64,000 bases of DNA from Oscillospiraceae bacterium (GCA_020025515.1 JAHHRZ010000002.1:1-64000); one strand, 5' to 3'. Shown: positions 34,401 through 42,964, counted from the first letter of the stretch. Numbers and translations: made by a program. Notes: a model not told the origin generated them from the sequence alone.

Positions 34401-37175
34401 GCCCCACTTGCCCTTGTGGTTGTCCTGGTTGTTGGTGGGTGCCACATGCCAGCCCTTATCCAGAGCCAGGGTGTACTGCTCATAGCTGGGGTAGTAGCCG
34501 CCGGCGCCGATCTGGCCTTCGCCGTTGCCTACCTCAACCAGATGCATCCGGGAGTCAATGACGGCATCCCAATAGCTGAAGTCTGTGAAGTTGCCGAAGG
34601 TCGTACCGGGGTGGTTAAACTGGTTGATGGAATTGATGCCCTCAGGCTGGCTCAGCAGGGAGTAGTATGCCTTCATGCCTGCATCATTGGTCTTATTATT
34701 CAGGGTCTTATTATTCCGGGAGACGATACCAGGGGTTGCAAAGGTGTTGATATGGCCGGGGCCGCCGGACCAGGTCATTTCAAAACCGCCCATGGCCACA
34801 ACCTGATTCTGCTTCTCGTTGAATGCGGCAATGTCTCCTTTGTACTTGCTCCAGAGCTTCTGGCTTTCCGCAGTGGCCAGATTCATGTCGTACAGAGCGC
34901 CCTCAGGGTTGGCCTCATTCTTGGTGTCAAAGTAGTTGGAGTGATCCGTGAATGCCACAAAGTCAACATTGGCACTCTCGGGCAGATTTTCCACATAGCT
35001 CAGTGCATCCTCCAGAGTACCGGAGCCGTCGGAATACTGTCCGGTGTGGGAGTGCAGCTGGCCAAAATACAGCTGATACTCGGTCTTACCAACGGTGAAG
35101 GCCCAGGTCTTGGTAGCCGTCTTGCCGTCGGCACGAACCACCGTAACAGTAACCGTGGTACGGCCATCGGTGAGATCCGCAGCGGGTGTGTAGGAAAGAA
35201 GGCCGTCTGCATAGACCGCATCTACCTTCTGGTCGTTGACGGTCATGGTCATCTTTGCGTTCTCACCCACGTTGCTGAGTTTTGCAGAAATCACAGGCTT
35301 CTTGTTTTCACCGGTCTGAGAACCGGCGGCAGGGGTAAGCTGGGAAATGACAGGCTCATCCTGTACCGCAACGGTGATGGACTGGGTGAAGGCAACGCCC
35401 TTGTTGTCCTCACCGGTGAGCTCAATGACAAATTTGCCTGCTTCCTTAAAAGCGTTCACTTCCTCTGCGGTGAGAGAAATGGTCAGAACGCCATTTTCCA
35501 GTGTATGAGTAAAATCGCACTTGATGCTCTTGATTCCAAAGACAGAATCAGCCGTCAGAGTCAGCTCATAGGGAGTACCCGCAAATGCGGCAGGCACTTC
35601 GTTGCTGACGAATTTGGGCTCATTCACGATGCCCTCGGTGATATGTTCATTGACACAGGGGAGGAACTGGAAGGTGAAGATGTCATAGTCCGTGACCTTG
35701 TTCATGCTGTAGGTCTTGTAGGAATCGGCATAGAACTCCAGGAACTGGCTGTACTTGCCGTTAAACTTAGCCGTGCGGCTTTCCATGGTGTACCCTGCGC
35801 CACGCCGGGCCAGGGTCCAGTCTGCATCTTCTGTGGCTTCCTTGGAATAGAAGGCATTGTTGCCGGTGCCATTGGAGCACAGGTAGCCCAGGGACTCATT
35901 GTGGAAGCGGTAATACTGGCCGTTGACTTCCACCTTGAAGATCACGCCGCCATTTTCCGTGGTAGCCTGATTCTTGGCAACAACAGCGGAAACATTGTTG
36001 ATTGCGGGACTGTCTGCATTGTCATTCTGCAAGGACAGAACACCCTTGGCACCCAGATTGTAAAGAACAACCTGATCCCCGTCGGCAGGCAGATCGGTAT
36101 CGGGGTTCGGTTCAGGATCGACCTCTCCCTCCACCACATAGAACTTTTGTGCAAAGAGCGGCTCATTGTCGCCAATATTGCCATAAGAGGACCAGTTGTT
36201 CTTTTCGGCAAACCACTCCATATAGTTTCCACGGGCGGTATTTTTAATATAGTAGCAGCCCTCCGTAGCGGCAGGAGTGACTTCCCAGTTGGGATTGACT
36301 TCGTCCAGAGGCATGCTGGAGAACTTTTCGCCCATGGCCAGCTTTTTCCCGTCGGCGGTAGAGAAGGTATAAGAACCATCCTCGTTGACCCCAACGGTCC
36401 AAACCTCGGCACCGGTGTAGCCGGAGAGCACGCCCTCCTGCAAGGTGACATCCACGCCGGTATTATAGAAGCCTTCGTAGACAGAAGACAACGCCTTTTT
36501 GTTGGCGGGATTGTAGATTACAACCCGGTCACCGGCCTGAATGGGGCCCTCCGTAACGGGAGGAAGAACCGGCTCCGTGGGGTTCGGATCCGTAGGAGCG
36601 GGAGGAGCAGGAGGAGTAGGAGCCTCGCCATCCAGCTTAAACAGGGTGAAGTCACAGGGATAGCCCCCGGGCTTGCCCTCTATCGTGGTATTCTTGTAGG
36701 CACGGAATTTGTTCTCGGATCCCACATTGCTTGCCAGGGTAACCTTGCCTTCCTGACCGGCAAACCGGAAGGTGCCATCGGTGCAGGTCACATTCCAGTT
36801 GTATTCACCGGCTTTGATACCGTTTGCACTTTCATCCTTGGGTGCAACGGAAACACCATTGCTATCGGTAAGCACTACACCACTTTCATTTACCGTGATG
36901 TCCCATACTACCGCTGCATCGGGATCCTTGACCACATTCCCCTCTGCTGTAAGGGTCTGGGATGTAATCCAGGCCTTTTCATCCCCTTCCAGCACACTGG
37001 GGGCATAGCCGGTAGCAACCATCATCACGTACTTACCGGCAGTCAGCTGCTCGGCAGTTGTGATCTTTGTGTAGGTAGCAGATTCCGCAGCCAGGGCAAA
37101 GGTGGGCACCATGGAAATCACCATGGCAATCACCAACAGCCAGGAAAGCAATCTGCTCTTTTTCTGAGTGTTCAT
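31485..37175 (-). CDS. SLH-anchored CehA/McbA-type PHP metallohydrolase, multidomain surface protein
   Basis: 1896 residues from ATG 37175, preceded by AAGGAGG; the 16 extra upstream codons are not needed. Signal peptide about 1-29 ends in ALA. Three related N-terminal modules include DRVVIYNPANKKAL (about 215) and DQVVLYNLGAKGVL (about 365). After Ig-like regions a PHP metallohydrolase domain (about 698-960) shows FGQLHSHTGQYSDGSG, AFTDHSNYFD, QFNHPG and NNQDNH, all expected metal ligands. Next are an amidotransferase-like region (about 1165-1460), two OB-fold-like domains (about 1472-1658), a CSVCG motif, and three SLH domains. CehA/McbA relatives hydrolyse esters or phosphodiesters. With OB folds, an extracellular nuclease or phosphoesterase is plausible but unproven. 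Confidence 0.9.
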   Translation of the reverse strand: MNTQKKSRLLSWLLVIAMVISMVPTFALAAESATYTKITTAEQLTAGKYVMMVATGYAPSVLEGDEKAWITSQTLTAEGNVVKDPDAAVVWDITVNESGVVLTDSNGVSVAPKDESANGIKAGEYNWNVTCTDGTFRFAGQEGKVTLASNVGSENKFRAYKNTTIEGKPGGYPCDFTLFKLDGEAPTPPAPPAPTDPNPTEPVLPPVTEGPIQAGDRVVIYNPANKKALSSVYEGFYNTGVDVTLQEGVLSGYTGAEVWTVGVNEDGSYTFSTADGKKLAMGEKFSSMPLDEVNPNWEVTPAATEGCYYIKNTARGNYMEWFAEKNNWSSYGNIGDNEPLFAQKFYVVEGEVDPEPNPDTDLPADGDQVVLYNLGAKGVLSLQNDNADSPAINNVSAVVAKNQATTENGGVIFKVEVNGQYYRFHNESLGYLCSNGTGNNAFYSKEATEDADWTLARRGAGYTMESRTAKFNGKYSQFLEFYADSYKTYSMNKVTDYDIFTFQFLPCVNEHITEGIVNEPKFVSNEVPAAFAGTPYELTLTADSVFGIKSIKCDFTHTLENGVLTISLTAEEVNAFKEAGKFVIELTGEDNKGVAFTQSITVAVQDEPVISQLTPAAGSQTGENKKPVISAKLSNVGENAKMTMTVNDQKVDAVYADGLLSYTPAADLTDGRTTVTVTVVRADGKTATKTWAFTVGKTEYQLYFGQLHSHTGQYSDGSGTLEDALSYVENLPESANVDFVAFTDHSNYFDTKNEANPEGALYDMNLATAESQKLWSKYKGDIAAFNEKQNQVVAMGGFEMTWSGGPGHINTFATPGIVSRNNKTLNNKTNDAGMKAYYSLLSQPEGINSINQFNHPGTTFGNFTDFSYWDAVIDSRMHLVEVGNGEGQIGAGGYYPSYEQYTLALDKGWHVAPTNNQDNHKGKWGNANDARDVILTDNFTEEGLYEAIRNYRVYATEDKNLEIGYTVNGQMLGTIIDEVPEKLNLNVTMFDPDSSDSISKVEVIVNSGKVAHTWDNPEELTAGELTVTLDPTYSYYYIRVTQADGDLAVTAPVWVGETLKLGINSATSSTATPVTDEELTITTTLFNSEATEAKVKSVTYTTNGSQVLATDTTGYTIPASGTATVEWKYTPTAAKITKITVTAVMELNGEEYTFSTDLTLDVLDAETLVYVGIDASHYNEYVAGNYKDSMGNFGNLAAGYSVRTVELKTSEDLIAACGNPKYKMIILTVPSRRDGTSLRDPYATYTDAEVEAIVNFNKAGGAVVLSGWSDYYENYSKFPDADHMAAQQNKLLKALGSSLRIGDDGTNDEELNGGQPQRLYLSTYNMDSFLMKGVEFDAEHPNDKLYTQLFSQYGGASIFAVDAEGKATTELPATVTPVVYGHSSTYSKDSDNDGLGGENIPKYQVGENDNRLLVLGTEQLEGQGLIVVSGAAFMSNFEVQANVDNAAEKNYSNYTICENLIQFVNPLVVTDIADVHAQTETGYKFTIEGVVTSNASGHDKNTAFFDCIYVQDKTAGINCFPVAGDYQVGDVVRITGTTSAYQGESQLQVTSITKIGEQEPVEPMSITTADMNSGKYLGSLVTISGRVTNYTEVNGLVESIYVRDASGEVARVFIDGYITKDVEIANLEKGCLITATGLASYDNTYAIENDSYARLRIRNRADIVCTEDNHVHSWGQWTVEKEATCLVKGSKVRICSVCGEKQHEEIPVNPDNCLAKDFIDVDTDKWYHEALEYVLSKGIMEGIDQTHFRPNGTLTRGQLVTVLYRMAGEPAVEETAPFTDVAENRFYTDAVSWAYSEGIAKGVTEERFAPGKAVTREQMVTFLFRYAEVIGMDVTGRADLGQYPDADKVMDFAQDAFAWAVDAKLVEGMEDGTLRPKNTSTRAQAATMLMRMNTNE

Positions 37176-37340
37176 AATTTTCCTCCTTTTTGATTGAAAC
37201 ATAGCAAAAATTGATATGCTCACACAGTGTCATCATATCACACTTTACTGAACTTTTCTACCATTTTCGCAAACGAAACAATGATTATTTTAAAAAACAG
37301 GTTATTTGTATGTGAAATGTAATTTATCCATATGCCCCCC

Positions 37341-37368
37341 TTGCTCTTCAACGGGAATATGCTATAAT
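37341..37368 (+). promoter_or_regulatory. Promoter of the SLH-L,D-transpeptidase gene
   Basis: TTGCTC (37341-37346), 16-base spacer, TATAAT (37363-37368), with TGC just before the -10. A likely divergent -10 (TATGAT, 37232-37237, minus) serves the SLH-PHP gene. Confidence 0.65.
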
Positions 37369-37424
37369 GAAACCTATCGAACCCAACGCATCAATGGTTT
37401 AGATGTAAACAAGGAGGAAGTATG

Positions 37425-39662
37425 ATGATCTGGTGCAAACGACTTTTGGCAGCCGGGTTGATTTTCAGCATGTTGGTTCCCTGCGTACTGGCCGCAGACC
37501 CACTGTCCTCATTCCCCGATGACGAAGCAGCCACACCTTTGGAAACCCCTCTCTCTGATCCAGCGGAACCTTCAGAGCCTGCCGAAACTGATCCCTTGGA
37601 GGGCTATACCTTCCCCGATAACTGGGCGGCAGAGCCTCTGAAATTTGCGGTTCGCCATGGGATCCTAGAGGGCCATGGCGACTACAATCTGGCCCCCACA
37701 GGAAAAACAACCCGTGCGGAAATGGCCGCCATGCTGGTGCGTCTGATGAAAGCACCTCTTTCCGGTGACCTGTCCGGTTACAGTGACATCAATCCCAACG
37801 CCTGGTATTGCGAGGAACTGGCAACCGCTGTGGATATGGGGATTTTTAACGGCGTTACCGATACCCTCATGGCGCCCAAGCGCTATATTACCCGGCAGGA
37901 AGCCTTTACGGTTTTGGCCCGTGCTTTTGGCTTGGAGCCTCAGGACCCCGCTGCTTATGAAGTATTTTCCGATTCTAACCGGGTAAAGCCCTTTGCTCAG
38001 GAGGCCGTCAGCGCACTGTATGAGCTGGGGTGTGTCTCCGGCTATGAAAACAACTGTGTAAAGCCCACTGCCTACATAACCCGGCAGGAAGTTGCCGCTC
38101 TGTTCTATAAACTTCTAACCGATATCTGCGATAAGCCTTCCCAGCTTCCCGAGACCGGCATGGTCCTCTATCGGGGTACCGAGCCGCTGCCGGAGGGGTA
38201 TCATCTGGATGGCAGCCTGATTTTGACCTCCTCCGATGGTTCCGATCTGCAGGATGTGGTGATCTCCGACACGCTTTATCTCCGCTGTCCCCGCCTCACC
38301 AAGGTTTCCGTCCGGGATCTGACTGTCAATGAGATTGTGGTTGCCTCCGGCATAGAGTTGGAAGGCGGAAATTTCTCCAAACTCTCCGTATTAGCCCCGG
38401 ATGCCCTTGTAAATTCTACAGCCTCTGTGGCGATTTTGAAAGCTCCCGCCACTTTATTGGGCAGCTATGAAGAAATTCACTCCTATGCCTCCCATAGCAC
38501 CACCGTGCTGGACGGCACTGCCCAGTCCGTAACACTGCATACAGACAACATCACTCTGGCAGGTACCGGCCAGGCCGCAGCCGTTACAGTCCATGGCAGA
38601 GACTGCACGGTCTCCCTGAATGCAGGACAAGTGGACTACCAGATCGACTGGCTTTTGCGTGGCGTTCAAGCCGCTCTCACTGCGCCTGACTCCTGGAGTT
38701 CCTTTGACGAACTGACCGTTCACGCAGATTTCACAGGATTGCAGACAGGTTATGGCACCACCGACGGACAGCGACCCTGTAACCTACGCTGGTACTGTAA
38801 TGGCACCCTCCTGCGCGAAGAGAAAGACTTCCTTCTCAGCGAAGGTGCCCGCTCCACCATTCACTACACCCCGGATCCCAATACCCTGCCTGAAAATCTG
38901 ACCTTCACCGTGGTACTCACCTGCGGCGTTGACCGTGTGGACAAGTCCTGCACCATTACCGCCGATAAATACACTCTGGACTATCTGCGGGCCCGCAAAA
39001 CCGTGCAGACCGTCAATGTGGAGGCCAGGACCTTGACTTCCACCAAACTCTACACGGACAAAGCCTGCTCCGGCGTCCTTCAAACTGTGGGGGCCAATGT
39101 TCCCATTACCCACATGTACTATTCCGATGAATTTGACGTTCCCGGGCAGGTGCGCCTGGCCGATGGAACGGTTGGCTGGATGGATTGGTCTGACTATGTG
39201 GTCTCCGAAAAAAATTATACCCAGTCCGAGGACTACTCCTTGGGCACCAAGGAAGGCTTTGTCAATCTCAACGGCTATTCCAGCCCTACAGACTATATGA
39301 TCTGGCTGAGCCTGAAAACCCAGCGGGTCAATATCTACAAGGGCAGCAAAGGCAGCTGGAAGCTGATCCGTACCGCTCCTTGCAGCACGGGAAAAAATAC
39401 CACCCCCACCGTCTCCGGGGTCTATTCCATCATCTACAAAACCCCAACCTGGTGGTTCTCAGAGGGTAACACCAAGGTTTACAACGTCACCGGTTTCTGG
39501 GGTGGACAAGCATTCCACTCTCGGCTGTACTATCACGACGATACCCTCAGTGACGGCACCATCGGCACCCCTGCGTCCCATGGCTGCGTCCGTATGATGG
39601 ACGAAGACTGCCGCTACATCTATGAGGAGCTGCCAGAGAATACTACCGTGGTAATCTACTAA
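37425..39662 (+). CDS. L,D-transpeptidase with three N-terminal SLH domains
   Basis: 745 residues from ATG 37425, seven bases after GGAGG; the adjacent ATG 37422 is four bases from it. Signal peptide ends near VLAADP. Three SLH repeats (about 45-240; ITRQEAFTVLARAF, ITRQEVAALFYKL), a beta-helix-like middle region with short repeats, and a two-strand linker follow. The C-terminal YkuD domain has the catalytic ASHGCVRM (Cys about residue 720) and an upstream His in FHSRLYYHDD. It forms 3-3 cross-links or attaches proteins to peptidoglycan at the wall. SLH plus YkuD in one protein joins wall-polymer binding with cross-linking. Confidence 0.93.
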   Translation: MIWCKRLLAAGLIFSMLVPCVLAADPLSSFPDDEAATPLETPLSDPAEPSEPAETDPLEGYTFPDNWAAEPLKFAVRHGILEGHGDYNLAPTGKTTRAEMAAMLVRLMKAPLSGDLSGYSDINPNAWYCEELATAVDMGIFNGVTDTLMAPKRYITRQEAFTVLARAFGLEPQDPAAYEVFSDSNRVKPFAQEAVSALYELGCVSGYENNCVKPTAYITRQEVAALFYKLLTDICDKPSQLPETGMVLYRGTEPLPEGYHLDGSLILTSSDGSDLQDVVISDTLYLRCPRLTKVSVRDLTVNEIVVASGIELEGGNFSKLSVLAPDALVNSTASVAILKAPATLLGSYEEIHSYASHSTTVLDGTAQSVTLHTDNITLAGTGQAAAVTVHGRDCTVSLNAGQVDYQIDWLLRGVQAALTAPDSWSSFDELTVHADFTGLQTGYGTTDGQRPCNLRWYCNGTLLREEKDFLLSEGARSTIHYTPDPNTLPENLTFTVVLTCGVDRVDKSCTITADKYTLDYLRARKTVQTVNVEARTLTSTKLYTDKACSGVLQTVGANVPITHMYYSDEFDVPGQVRLADGTVGWMDWSDYVVSEKNYTQSEDYSLGTKEGFVNLNGYSSPTDYMIWLSLKTQRVNIYKGSKGSWKLIRTAPCSTGKNTTPTVSGVYSIIYKTPTWWFSEGNTKVYNVTGFWGGQAFHSRLYYHDDTLSDGTIGTPASHGCVRMMDEDCRYIYEELPENTTVVIY

Positions 39663-39692
39663 TTCTAACCAGTCCCGAAGGAGGGAACATTC

Positions 39693-40430
39693 ATGGAAGC
39701 ACAACTTGTATATTCCAAAACCACCGTACTGGATGACACACAGGTGGACCGATATGGCCGTATGCGGCCCAGCGCACTTTTGGAAGTACTCCAAACCGTG
39801 GCCGTAGACCACGCAAAAGCCTTGGGCATCGGCCGGGAGGCTCTGGACCCCAAGGGTCTGTTCTGGGCCATTGTACGGCAAACGCTGGAAATTTACCGGA
39901 TGCCCCGTGTGGGGGAAACCCTGATTACGGAAACCTGGCCCGGCCCCCCCAGCCGAACCGCCTTTCCCCGGTATATTACAGGCAGAACCAAAGACGGCGA
40001 AATCCTGTTCCGGGTGGTAGCCCTGTGGCTGTTTATGGACATCCACAGCCGGACCCTGGTCCTGCCCGCCGCCTCCGGAATTGATGTTCCCGGTATCACA
40101 AGAGGGGGCGAGCTGATGAATCCCACCAGCATCGCCCCCCGGGAGTATCCCAATCTGGAACGCCGCCGTGTCCGTTACTCTGAGCTGGATGCCAACGGTC
40201 ATCTGTCCAATACCAAATACTTAAACTGGATGGAGGATCTGCTGCCCAGCAGCTACCACCAGTCTCACGTTCTTTCCCGTCTGCACATCTGCTATATCAG
40301 CGAAGCTCTGGAAGGGCAGGAGATTGAACTCAACTGGGCTCTGGAGGGCAATCACCTCAGTGTGGAGGGCCACCGGGAAATGGGAACCCACCGGGTATTT
40401 GCGCTGCGCGCTGAATACAAAGAGGAGTAA
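39693..40430 (+). CDS. Acyl-ACP thioesterase (FatA/FatB-like)
   Basis: 245 residues, the double-hotdog length of bacterial acyl-ACP thioesterases. The N-terminal hotdog has DDTQVDRYGRMRPSALLEVLQ. The C-terminal hotdog carries the catalytic-type motif SELDANGHLSNTKYLNW (Asp, Asn and His). It releases free fatty acids from acyl-ACP and so sets chain length or allows acyl recycling. AAGGAGG lies before ATG 39693, 30 bases after the L,D-transpeptidase stop, so the genes may be cotranscribed. Confidence 0.93.
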   Translation: MEAQLVYSKTTVLDDTQVDRYGRMRPSALLEVLQTVAVDHAKALGIGREALDPKGLFWAIVRQTLEIYRMPRVGETLITETWPGPPSRTAFPRYITGRTKDGEILFRVVALWLFMDIHSRTLVLPAASGIDVPGITRGGELMNPTSIAPREYPNLERRRVRYSELDANGHLSNTKYLNWMEDLLPSSYHQSHVLSRLHICYISEALEGQEIELNWALEGNHLSVEGHREMGTHRVFALRAEYKEE

Positions 40431-40446
40431 TTCTCTGTACATTTCA

Positions 40447-40484
40447 AAACCGCCTGTCTCACCAAATGATGAGACAGGCGGTTT
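40447..40484. terminator. Terminator after the thioesterase gene
   Basis: AAACCGCCTGTCTCA pairs exactly with TGAGACAGGCGGTTT. TTTTGAAATG follows on minus and only TTT on plus, so it may work in both directions. Confidence 0.75.
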
Positions 40485-40538
40485 CCATATGCCAACTTCC
40501 CGGACATTTTCAGTCCATATACCATATAAACATTATTT

Positions 40539-40600
40539 GCCTCTCCAGCTTTGGACGGAGAGGCAGACAGCCAATGAGCCGCCTCAAAGGAGGCAGCTCA
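40539..40600 (-). terminator. Tandem hairpins downstream of uppP
   Basis: On the minus strand two stems follow the uppP stop: GAGCTGCCTCC/GGAGGCGGCTC (about 40577-40600) and GCCTCTCC/GGAGAGGC (40539-40564). T tracts are poor, so this is a weaker terminator call. Confidence 0.45.
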
Positions 40601-40642
40601 GAAGGAATTCCTTTTTCTTGATACCAGGCAAATCCTGTCCGA

Positions 40643-41467
40643 TTATTTCAAAAGAAAATAAACAAGTACCAGAGCGCCCAATGCAATACGGTATACACCA
40701 AACGCGGCAAAGGAGTGCTTCTTTACATAATTCATCAAAGAACGAATGGCAATCAGTGACACCACAAAGGCAACCAGGCAGCCTACCACCATAATCATGG
40801 TCTCATTTCCTGTCATCCCCTGACCCTTCACCAGGAATTTTACCACCTTCAAAAGGCTGGCACCCATCATAGTGGGAATGGCAAGGAAGAAGGAAAACTC
40901 TGCGGCAGTGCCGCGGCTGAGGCCCAGAAGCATGGCGCCCAGGATGGTGGCGCCGGAACGAGAGGTTCCGGGAATCATCGCCAGGCACTGAAACAGGCCA
41001 ATCATTGCGGCGGTGCGGTAAGTAATGTCATCGGTCTTTTTCACTCTGGGGGTGTTGCGGCGGCCACGCTCCAGGAAGATAAACAAAATACCATACAGAA
41101 TCAGGGTAATGGCAACGGTGATATAATTGTACAGGTGCTCATCCAGCCAGTCGTCCAGGAGCAGACCCAAAACCGCAGCAGGCAGAACCGCCACAATCAC
41201 TTTGCCCCACAGGTTCACGGTGTTTTTTCTTTCCTGTACAGACTTCTTAAAAGAGAACGGATTCAGCTTGTGGAAAAACAGAACAATAACCGCCAAAATA
41301 GCGCCCAGCTGAATCACCACATCAAACATCTCAGAGAATGCGTCACTGGTCTGCAAAGGCAGGATCTCACGCAGCAGAATCAGATGGCCCGTGGAGCTGA
41401 TGGGAAGCCACTCACTGATTCCCTCCACAATGCCATAGAGAATGGTTTTGAGAATTTCAATGATCAT
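40643..41467 (-). CDS. uppP: Undecaprenyl-diphosphatase UppP (BacA)
   Basis: 274 residues with about eight membrane helices. Signature motifs: EGISEWLPISSTGHL (about 15-29) and PGTSRSGATILGAML (about 166), the two loops that form the active site. It recycles undecaprenyl pyrophosphate to the lipid carrier used for peptidoglycan and wall polymers and contributes to bacitracin tolerance. AAAGGAA precedes ATG 41467. It follows the CDF gene on the same strand after 75 bases. Confidence 0.97.
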   Translation of the reverse strand: MIIEILKTILYGIVEGISEWLPISSTGHLILLREILPLQTSDAFSEMFDVVIQLGAILAVIVLFFHKLNPFSFKKSVQERKNTVNLWGKVIVAVLPAAVLGLLLDDWLDEHLYNYITVAITLILYGILFIFLERGRRNTPRVKKTDDITYRTAAMIGLFQCLAMIPGTSRSGATILGAMLLGLSRGTAAEFSFFLAIPTMMGASLLKVVKFLVKGQGMTGNETMIMVVGCLVAFVVSLIAIRSLMNYVKKHSFAAFGVYRIALGALVLVYFLLK

Positions 41468-41542
41468 ACTTTTGGTTCCTTTCCGCCGCTACGCACTGCG
41501 GCATGGTGTCAATTTTATTTCTGCTTTTAATACTTTACATTC

Positions 41543-42718
41543 TCAGGGGTTGTTGAAGGAAGCCCCATCGAAGGTGATCACCGTATAGTACTTGCTGTTC
41601 TCCTTTCGGACTGCCTCATCCACCAGCTGCTTCACCTCATCCTTCTGTTTCATCATGTCATATGGGAGGATCATATCAAAAATCAGGTTGGTGTGAAGCG
41701 GTCCCGGCACCATGCGGAAGTCATGGACAGAAAGCCGGGGATCAATGGGACGGATGCACTCTTCTACCAGGGTCCGCATCCGATTCAGCTCTTCATCATC
41801 TGTAACCACAGGGTCATAATGAATACTGAGGTGGACATTGTACTGCCTCAGGCAGGCCCGCTCCATATCGTCAATCAAATCATGACTTTCCATGGGGTCT
41901 ACCCGCATGTCCATTTCCACATGGACGGTTGCAAACCGCTGACCCGGGCCATAATCGTGAACCATCAGGTCATGCAGCCCCAAAACTCTGGGGTCCTTGC
42001 GGAGAATCTCCAGGATCTTCTCTCTCAACTCCGGATCCGGCCCCTGCCCCAGCAGGGGATTGATGGTGTCCTTGGCAATGCCAATGCCGGACCAGATAAT
42101 AAAGAGTGCCACCAAGGCGCCCACATATCCATCAATGTTCAGATCTGTATACCTGCCCACTATGGCGGCCAGAAGCACCGCGGCAGTAGAGATCACGTCA
42201 TTTCGGCTGTCCGCGGCAGTAGCCAACAGGGCGGCAGAGTCGATTCTTCGGCCCAGCTTGGTGTTGAACAGGGACAGCCACAGCTTCACCAGGATGGAGC
42301 CCACCAGCACCAACGCTGTGATCCAGGAGAAGGTCACCACGGAAGGGTGAAAAATCTTTTCCACAGAGCTTTTTCCCAGCTCTACACCAATGAGGAGGAT
42401 CAGTGCGGACACGATCAGTCCTGAGAGGTATTCCACTCTGGCATGTCCATAGGGATGGTTCGCGTCTGCGGGCATTTCCGCAATCCGAAAGCCGATCAGC
42501 GTCACCAGAGAGCTGGAAGCATCCGACAGGTTGTTGACGGCGTCTGCCGTAATGGACACAGAGCCCGCCAAAGTACCCACGATCAGCTTTCCGGCAAAAA
42601 GCAGCAGGTTACACAAAATTCCAACAATTCCGGACAGTTTTCCGTAAGCACTACGAACCTTGGGTGATTCTGTATTGTCCGCATCCTTGACAAACAAACG
42701 AAGGAGCATCTGCGTCAT
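41543..42718 (-). CDS. Cation diffusion facilitator (CDF) metal transporter
   Basis: 391 residues: six membrane helices in the first 220 residues, then a cytoplasmic ferredoxin-like domain. The metal site motifs are ITADAVNNLSD (helix II) and ATAADSRNDVIST (helix V), with HPYGHARVEYLSG between helices II and III. It exports divalent cations (Zn, Mn, Fe or Co) in exchange for protons; the NxxD-type site makes Mn or Fe possible but not proven. The C-terminal part is longer than usual, ending with a second alpha/beta segment of about 90 residues. AAAGGGG precedes ATG 42718. Confidence 0.93.
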   Translation of the reverse strand: MTQMLLRLFVKDADNTESPKVRSAYGKLSGIVGILCNLLLFAGKLIVGTLAGSVSITADAVNNLSDASSSLVTLIGFRIAEMPADANHPYGHARVEYLSGLIVSALILLIGVELGKSSVEKIFHPSVVTFSWITALVLVGSILVKLWLSLFNTKLGRRIDSAALLATAADSRNDVISTAAVLLAAIVGRYTDLNIDGYVGALVALFIIWSGIGIAKDTINPLLGQGPDPELREKILEILRKDPRVLGLHDLMVHDYGPGQRFATVHVEMDMRVDPMESHDLIDDMERACLRQYNVHLSIHYDPVVTDDEELNRMRTLVEECIRPIDPRLSVHDFRMVPGPLHTNLIFDMILPYDMMKQKDEVKQLVDEAVRKENSKYYTVITFDGASFNNP

Positions 42719-42809
42719 GGACCATTCCCCTTTCTGTATTTGACTGCTTTTCTTTTATCGGATCCCATGAATTTGGAAAGATGCACTTTTTTTCGAGAGC
42801 ATCCTGTGG

Positions 42810-42815
42810 TATAAT
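42810..42815 (+). promoter_or_regulatory. -10 element of the degV promoter
   Basis: TATAAT preceded by CTGTGG; the -35 region is only T-rich. The predicted start near 42822 gives a leader of about 140 bases that runs through a GC-rich palindrome. Confidence 0.5.
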
Positions 42816-42840
42816 TTACGCATGACCAGGCAGAAAAATG

Positions 42841-42874
42841 CCGCCCAGCAAGGCACTGGCCCGGGCGTTTCTTA
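42841..42874. promoter_or_regulatory. GC-rich palindromic leader element between facing promoters
   Basis: CGCCC...GGGCG with an inner imperfect stem, followed on plus by TTTCTT. On the minus strand the same DNA starts the CDF leader (GCCCGGGCCAG...CTGGGCGGC, then ATTTTTCTGCC). It could be a terminator or attenuator in either direction. No known riboswitch family is recognised. Confidence 0.45.
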
Positions 42875-42876
42875 CA

Positions 42877-42904
42877 TTATATCACACAAGGGCCAGATGT
42901 CCAG
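42877..42904 (-). promoter_or_regulatory. Promoter of the CDF transporter gene
   Basis: Minus-strand TGGACA (about 42899-42904), 16-base spacer, TATAAT (42877-42882). The start near 42870 gives a leader of about 150 bases. Confidence 0.55.
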
Positions 42905-42964
42905 TAAAATATAGTTCCCTGCTGATATTTAGCATGGGAGACCATAAAAGAGGAGGACCTAATT

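Noticed and set aside
31935..37193. 1752-codon open frame antisense to the SLH-PHP gene
   Set aside because: Same codon-register effect. The sense strand has a signal peptide, PHP motifs and SLH domains; the antisense product has no recognisable features.
42719..42964. NiCo or other metal riboswitch in front of the CDF gene
   Set aside because: I compared the leader with the conserved pieces I remember of NiCo, yybP-ykoY and fluoride motifs and found no convincing match.
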